This document shows positions 59,806 through 64,000 of a DNA stretch of 64,000 nucleotides, in pieces (positions within the stretch are counted from its first letter, which is position 1; every line of letters starts with the position of its first letter). The stretch is from Sulfuritalea sp. (GTDB lineage: Bacteria; Pseudomonadota; Gammaproteobacteria; Burkholderiales; Rhodocyclaceae). A program made the translations under genes and the position numbers. The notes under the pieces are model-generated. The model saw nothing but the letters and a program-made list of their open reading frames with translations, had not been told where the DNA came from and did no database searches. Location: contig JALNYT010000001.1 of NCBI GenBank assembly GCA_023229685.1, positions 310,001 through 374,000 on the forward strand, read 5' to 3'.

Positions 59806-61101
59806 CTAAGGCTTTAGGCGCAGTTCTGCCGCGCGGGCATGGGCGGTGAGTCCTTCGCCATGCGCCAGTGTCGCGGCAATCGGCCCCAGAGTTTGCGCTC
59901 CGGCCTTCGACACCTCGATCAGGCTGGTGCGCTTCTGAAAATCATAGACCCCCAGCGGCGAAGAAAAGCGCGCGCTGCGGGAGGTGGGCAGCACGTGGTT
60001 GGGACCGGCGCAGTAGTCGCCGAGCGACTCCGAGGTGTAGTGACCCATGAAGATGGCGCCGGCGTGGCGGATCTTGTCCACCAGCGGCGCCGGATCGGCC
60101 ACCGCCAGTTCGAGGTGTTCCGGCGCAATGCGGTTGGCGAGGGCGCAGGCCTCCTCCAGATCGCTCACGTGAATCAGCGCGCCGCGCCCCTTGAGCGAGG
60201 TCGCGATGACCTCGCGGCGCGGCATGGTCGGCAGCAGTCTTTCGATGCTGGCCGCGACCCGCGCAATGAATCCGGCATCCGGACTCAACAGAATCGACTG
60301 CGCCAGCTCGTCGTGCTCGGCCTGGGCGAACAGGTCGATCGCCACCCAGTCGGGATTGGCCGAGGCATCGGCGATGATCAGCACTTCCGAGGGCCCGGCC
60401 ACCATGTCGATGCCCACGGTGCCGAAGACGCGGCGCTTGGCCGCGGCCACGTAGGCATTGCCGGGGCCGACGATCTTGTCCACCTGCGGGATGGTCTGTG
60501 TGCCATAGGCCAGCGCCGCGACCGCCTGCGCACCGCCAAGGGTGAATACGCGATCGACGCCTACCAGGCAGGCGGCAGCCAGCACCAGCGCATTCTTCTC
60601 GCCGCGCGGAGTGGGCACCACCATGATCAGTTCGCCGACGCCGGCCACCTTGGCCGGAAGTGCATTCATCAACACCGAACTCGGGTAGGCCGCCTTGCCG
60701 CCCGGCACGTAGAGGCCGACCCGGTCCAGCGGCGTGATCTTTTGCCCGAGCCGGGTGCCGTCGGCTTCCGTGAAACTCCACGACTCGAGCTTCTGCCGCT
60801 CGTGATAAGCCGTCACCCGCTGCGCCGCGGCTTCAAGCGCGGCCCGCTGGGCGGCTGGAAGGCTGTCGAGGGCTTGCCGCAGTTGGCTGCGGGACAGTTC
60901 GAGCTCGGCCATGGTGCCGACGTCGAGCTGGTCGAAGCGGCGCGTGTACTCAAGGACCGCGACATCGCCTTCGGCGCGGACTCGTTTCAGAATTTCGGCG
61001 ACGGTCTGCTCGATGGCATCGTCAGTCGAACCGTCGAAGTGCAGCAGCGCGTCCAGCGTTGCAAGAAAGCCGGGGTCCGTGGTCGACAAGCGACGAATCA
61101 T
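59806..61101 (-). CDS. hisD: Histidinol dehydrogenase
   Basis: A 431-residue enzyme for the last two oxidation steps of histidine synthesis. Recognisable segments are GLYVPGGKAAYPSSVLMNALP, VDKIVGPGNAYVAAAKRRVFG and VAGPSEVLIIADASANPDW, with zinc-site residues in QAEHDELAQS (Q, H) and the C-terminal HVLPTSRSARFSS. The start overlaps the hisG stop by four bases. The next gene on this strand is the sensor kinase, not hisC. Confidence 0.96.
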   Translation of the reverse strand: MIRRLSTTDPGFLATLDALLHFDGSTDDAIEQTVAEILKRVRAEGDVAVLEYTRRFDQLDVGTMAELELSRSQLRQALDSLPAAQRAALEAAAQRVTAYHERQKLESWSFTEADGTRLGQKITPLDRVGLYVPGGKAAYPSSVLMNALPAKVAGVGELIMVVPTPRGEKNALVLAAACLVGVDRVFTLGGAQAVAALAYGTQTIPQVDKIVGPGNAYVAAAKRRVFGTVGIDMVAGPSEVLIIADASANPDWVAIDLFAQAEHDELAQSILLSPDAGFIARVAASIERLLPTMPRREVIATSLKGRGALIHVSDLEEACALANRIAPEHLELAVADPAPLVDKIRHAGAIFMGHYTSESLGDYCAGPNHVLPTSRSARFSSPLGVYDFQKRTSLIEVSKAGAQTLGPIAATLAHGEGLTAHARAAELRLKP

Positions 61102-61739
61102 CGGATCGCGCCTTCGATGGCAGCTATGACGGGCTGCAGCAGTTCGCGCTTCATCTTCAGTGCCGCCTGATTCACCACCAGTCGCGAGGAGATCTTCATG
61201 ATCTCCTCGACCTCCACCAGATTGTTTGCCTTAAGCGTGCTGCCGCTGGAAACCAGGTCGACAATCGCCTCGGCCAAGCCGGCCAGCGGTGCAAGCTCCA
61301 TCGAGCCGTAGAGTTTGATCAGATCGACATGGACGCCCTTGGCGGCGAAATGTTCGCGCGCGACGGCGATGTATTTGGTGGCTATGCGCAAGCGCGCTCC
61401 GCGGCGAACGGCAGCGGCATAATCGAAGCCGGCCGGCGCCGCAACGCACATGCGACACTTGGCAATGTTCAGGTCCAGCGGCTGGTACAGTCCCACCCCG
61501 CCGTGCTCGAGCAACACGTCCTTGCCGGCGATGCCCAGATCGGCCGCTCCGTATTGCACATAGGTCGGGACATCCGAGGCGCGAACGATCACCACGCGCA
61601 CGTCGTCGCGATTGGTGCCGATGATCAGTTTGCGCGATTTTTCCGGATCCTCGACCGGAACGATACCTGCCGCCGCCAAAAGGGGCAGGGTTTCTTCGAA
61701 GATGCGGCCCTTGGAGAGGGCGATCGTGATTCCGCTCAT
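61098..61739 (-). CDS. hisG: ATP phosphoribosyltransferase, short form
   Basis: A 213-residue HisG of the short class, which lacks the C-terminal regulatory domain and needs HisZ as partner; hisZ is not in the window. MSGITIALSKGRIFEETLPL is the family start and EAIVDLVSSGSTLKANNLVEV the PRPP-binding loop. First committed step of histidine synthesis. It lies 4 bp after murA. Confidence 0.95.
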   Translation of the reverse strand: MSGITIALSKGRIFEETLPLLAAAGIVPVEDPEKSRKLIIGTNRDDVRVVIVRASDVPTYVQYGAADLGIAGKDVLLEHGGVGLYQPLDLNIAKCRMCVAAPAGFDYAAAVRRGARLRIATKYIAVAREHFAAKGVHVDLIKLYGSMELAPLAGLAEAIVDLVSSGSTLKANNLVEVEEIMKISSRLVVNQAALKMKRELLQPVIAAIEGAIR

Positions 61740-61743
61740 CAGG

Positions 61744-63012
61744 TCATTTTACCCGGCGAATGTTGGCGCCCAAAGCGGCCAGTTTCTGTTCCAGGCCTTC
61801 GTAGCCGCGGTCCAGATGATAGATCCGCTCGATCAGCGTCTCACCCTGCGCCACCAGGCCTGCAATGACCAGGCTGGCCGACGCGCGCAGGTCGGTAGCC
61901 ATCACCGTGGCGCCGTCGAGCGTCGGCCGGCCGGTGACGAAGGCCGTGTTGCCGTCGATCTTGATGTCGGCGCCGAGCCTGATCAGTTCCACCGCATGCA
62001 TGAAGCGGTTTTCGAAAATCGTTTCGCGCATTACCGCAGTGCCGTCGGCGACCGCATTGATCGCCATGAACTGGGCCTGCATATCGGTCGGGAAGGCCGG
62101 GTACGGTGCCGTGCGGATGCTCACTGCCGTGAGCCGGCGCGGCGCCTTGAGGCGAATCGCATCGCGCTCGGCGACAATTTCACAGCCGGTATCCATGAGT
62201 TTGTCGATCACGGCGTCCAGATAGCTGGTAGACGCGCCCGTGACTCGGATCTCGCCACCCGTCGCGGCCGCGGCGCAAAGATAGGTGCCGGTCTCGATGC
62301 GGTCCGGCATGATGCGATGCGTGGTGCCGTGCAGCGCATCCACTCCCTGGATACGGATCACGTCGCCGCCGGCGCCCGAGATGCGCGCGCCCATGGCGAC
62401 CAGGCAGTTGGCCAGGTCGACCACTTCCGGCTCGCGCGCGGCATTCTCGATCACGGTTTCGCCCTGCGCCAGGCACGCTGCCATCATCAGGTTTTCGGTA
62501 CCGGTCACGGTCACCATGTCGGTGAACAGACGAGCCCCTTGCAGTCGTGCCGCACGCGCATGCACATAGCCCTGCTCGACATTGACCTCGGCGCCCATCG
62601 CGGTCAGGCCCTTGATGTGCTGATCGACCGGCCGCGCACCGATCGCGCAGCCACCCGGCAGCGAGACCCTGGCCTCGCCCGCGCGCGCCACCAGCGGCCC
62701 CAGGACGAGGATCGAGGCGCGCATGGTTTTCACCATTTCGTAGGGCGCCACGGCGTTGTTCAGGCCAGATGCATCGAGCGTCACCGTGTCGCCAGCGCCG
62801 ACTCTTGAACCTTCCCGCGAAACCTTGACGCCCATTTGCGCCAGAAGTTTCAGCATGGTGCCGATGTCGTTCAGGTGCGGTACATTGGTGAAAGTCACCG
62901 GCTCCTTCGTCAGCAGCGCCGCGCACAGCAGCGGCAGGGCGGCGTTCTTCGCGCCGGATATCGCCACTTCACCCGAGAGCGGAACGCCTCCCGTGATCAG
63001 CAGTTTATCCAT
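61744..63012 (-). CDS. murA: UDP-N-acetylglucosamine 1-carboxyvinyltransferase
   Basis: A 422-residue enolpyruvyl transferase. ISGAKNAALPLLCAALL holds the catalytic K22-N23 pair, and C122 (LPGGCAIGARPVDQHI) is the PEP-binding cysteine targeted by fosfomycin. First step of peptidoglycan precursor synthesis. It overlaps the BolA-like gene by 8 bp, as in many betaproteobacteria. Confidence 0.97.
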   Translation of the reverse strand: MDKLLITGGVPLSGEVAISGAKNAALPLLCAALLTKEPVTFTNVPHLNDIGTMLKLLAQMGVKVSREGSRVGAGDTVTLDASGLNNAVAPYEMVKTMRASILVLGPLVARAGEARVSLPGGCAIGARPVDQHIKGLTAMGAEVNVEQGYVHARAARLQGARLFTDMVTVTGTENLMMAACLAQGETVIENAAREPEVVDLANCLVAMGARISGAGGDVIRIQGVDALHGTTHRIMPDRIETGTYLCAAAATGGEIRVTGASTSYLDAVIDKLMDTGCEIVAERDAIRLKAPRRLTAVSIRTAPYPAFPTDMQAQFMAINAVADGTAVMRETIFENRFMHAVELIRLGADIKIDGNTAFVTGRPTLDGATVMATDLRASASLVIAGLVAQGETLIERIYHLDRGYEGLEQKLAALGANIRRVK

Positions 63013-63247
63013 TGGCGTTCCATTCCTCGGGAGTCAGGGTCTTCATCGACAATGCGTGCAATTCGCCTGAATCGAAACGCGCCTTGAGAACGGTATTGAT
63101 GCGCTGCTGCCGCTTGACGCGATTCAGGCCGACAAACTCGCTGCTGACTATGACGGCCTCGAAATGCTGGCCGTCACCCTGGACAGCAACAAACTCGCAG
63201 GGCAGACCGGCAGCGATCCAGGATTCGATTTGTTTTGGGTCAAGCAT
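63005..63247 (-). CDS. BolA/IbaG-family protein
   Basis: An 80-residue protein. FVAVQGDGQHFEAVIVSSEFVGLNRVKRQQ and HALSMKTLTPEEW are typical of BolA-family proteins (IbaG/YrbA group), which bind monothiol glutaredoxins and Fe-S clusters. Lies between the ABC permease gene and murA. Confidence 0.92.
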   Translation of the reverse strand: MLDPKQIESWIAAGLPCEFVAVQGDGQHFEAVIVSSEFVGLNRVKRQQRINTVLKARFDSGELHALSMKTLTPEEWNANG

Positions 63248-63257
63248 GTGTAACTCC

Positions 63258-64000
63258 TCAGGCGCGCAGCTTGTAGCCGCGCTTCAGCAGATTCAGGGTA
63301 AGTGTCGTCAGCACCGCAAGGCACGTGCCGACCACGGCAAGACTCAGCCACGGCGAGGCATCGGAGACGCCGAAAAAGCCATGGCGAAAGCCATCGATCA
63401 TGTAGAACACCGGGTTCCAGTGCGACACCTGCTGCCAGAAAGGCGGCAGCGAGTTGATGGAGTAAAACACGCCGGAGAGAAAAGTCAGCGGCATGATCAG
63501 AAAGTTCTGGAAGGCGGCGAGCTGGTCGAATTTGTCGGCCCAGATGCCGGCAATCACGCCGAGGCTGCCGAGTATCGCACCACCCATCAGGGCAAAGACC
63601 AGAATCCACCAGGGCTCGGCAAAGGTCAGCGGCGCAAACCAGAAGGTGGCGAACAATACGCCCGTCCCCACCACCAGGCCGCGCACCACGGAAGCCAGTA
63701 CATAGGCCGCGAAGAACTCCAGATAGGAGATCGGCGGCAGCAGAACGAAAACGATGTTGCCCGTCACCTTGGACTGGATCAGCGACGACGAGGAATTGGC
63801 AAAGGCGTTCTGCAGTACCGACATCATCACCAGCCCGGGAATCAGAAATGCCGTGTAGATGACGCCGTGCACCTTCACATGCCCTTCCAGGACATGGGAA
63901 AAGATCAGCAGGTAGAGCAGCGCGGTGAGTACCGGCGCGCCGACCGTCTGCGAGCCCACTTTCCAGAAGCGCAGCACTTCCTTGTAGAGGAGGGTGGAAA
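63258..64000 (-). CDS. ABC-2 type transporter permease, 5' end cut by the window
   Basis: At least 247 residues are visible; the reading frame is open to the window edge (reading STLLYKEVLRFWKV), so the true start lies outside. Six hydrophobic helices are present and the ABC-2 motif lies in the C-terminal half (FSGVFYSINSLPPFWQQVSHWNPVFYMIDGFRHG). It resembles YadH, the permease usually encoded with an ATPase upstream of bolA and murA in betaproteobacteria. The substrate is unknown. Confidence 0.88.
   Translation of the reverse strand, partial: STLLYKEVLRFWKVGSQTVGAPVLTALLYLLIFSHVLEGHVKVHGVIYTAFLIPGLVMMSVLQNAFANSSSSLIQSKVTGNIVFVLLPPISYLEFFAAYVLASVVRGLVVGTGVLFATFWFAPLTFAEPWWILVFALMGGAILGSLGVIAGIWADKFDQLAAFQNFLIMPLTFLSGVFYSINSLPPFWQQVSHWNPVFYMIDGFRHGFFGVSDASPWLSLAVVGTCLAVLTTLTLNLLKRGYKLRA

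Noticed and set aside
1..64000. tRNA, rRNA, CRISPR arrays, insertion sequences, phage genes
   Set aside because: No cloverleaf-like sequence, rRNA segment, transposase or integrase, terminal inverted repeats with target duplications or spaced direct repeats were seen. The only array has no spacers.

Overview
The window is GC-rich (roughly 60-65 %), densely coded bacterial DNA with no rRNA, tRNA, CRISPR array, prophage or transposase that I can see. The block murA-hisG-hisD ... hisB-hisH-hisA-hisF ... hisE-hinT-tatA-tatB-tatC is a gene order typical of Betaproteobacteria. Together with anaerobic CoA-type aromatic metabolism, ferredoxin-dependent 2-oxoacid oxidation and a decaheme cytochrome conduit, it suggests a Rhodocyclales-like, facultatively anaerobic, aromatic-degrading betaproteobacterium. 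That placement is inference from gene content; no marker gene was compared.

Left part (1-28.4 kb). A MioC-like flavodoxin diverges from a four-gene phenylacetyl-CoA-type operon (PaaA-like diiron protein, paaG, paaI, paaJ). A long leader with an FNR-type site then precedes an electron-transfer operon: nfnA, nfnB, korA, korB and a large protein that joins a degenerate PFOR-beta-like region to a single-cluster ferredoxin domain. After msrA, maiA and a FimV-like gene comes a five-gene leftward operon (MBL protein, FAD monooxygenase, DUF2783, VOC protein, FAH hydrolase) for a hydroxylated aromatic ring, with a palindromic operator candidate upstream. Next come an ankyrin protein with a 45-bp tandem-repeat array directly before it, a TonB-like gene, nif3 and a DegS/DegQ protease. 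A second 2-oxoacid oxidoreductase (beta, gamma-alpha, FAD/Fe-S subunit) follows.

Middle (28.5-45.9 kb). A CbbY-like HAD phosphatase, a thioredoxin-CcdA-like membrane protein and a potABCD polyamine transporter are followed by a nine-gene leftward operon. This runs livK-livG-livF-livH-livM, enoyl-CoA hydratase, CoA ligase, double-hotdog hydratase and a FabH-like condensing enzyme. The operon has a good sigma-54 promoter and lies next to a PAS-containing sigma-54 activator, so it reads as an uptake-plus-activation module for an unidentified carboxylic acid.

Right part (45.9-64 kb). The tat-hinT-his-murA-bolA-ABC-permease block is conserved but disturbed in three ways. hisI is missing between hisF and hisE, where a small protein with a duplicated membrane repeat sits. 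hisC is inverted. A 6-kb cassette (MtrA-type decaheme cytochrome, MtrB/PioB-type porin, NarL-type response regulator and sensor kinase) lies between hisD and hisC. An 18-bp GacA-box-like palindrome upstream of the cytochrome gene is a candidate target of that regulator.

The most interesting units are the mtrAB-plus-two-component cassette inside the his block, the ferredoxin-PFOR hybrid in the nfn-kor operon, the sigma-54 liv/FabH-like operon, and the structured 45-bp repeat array.
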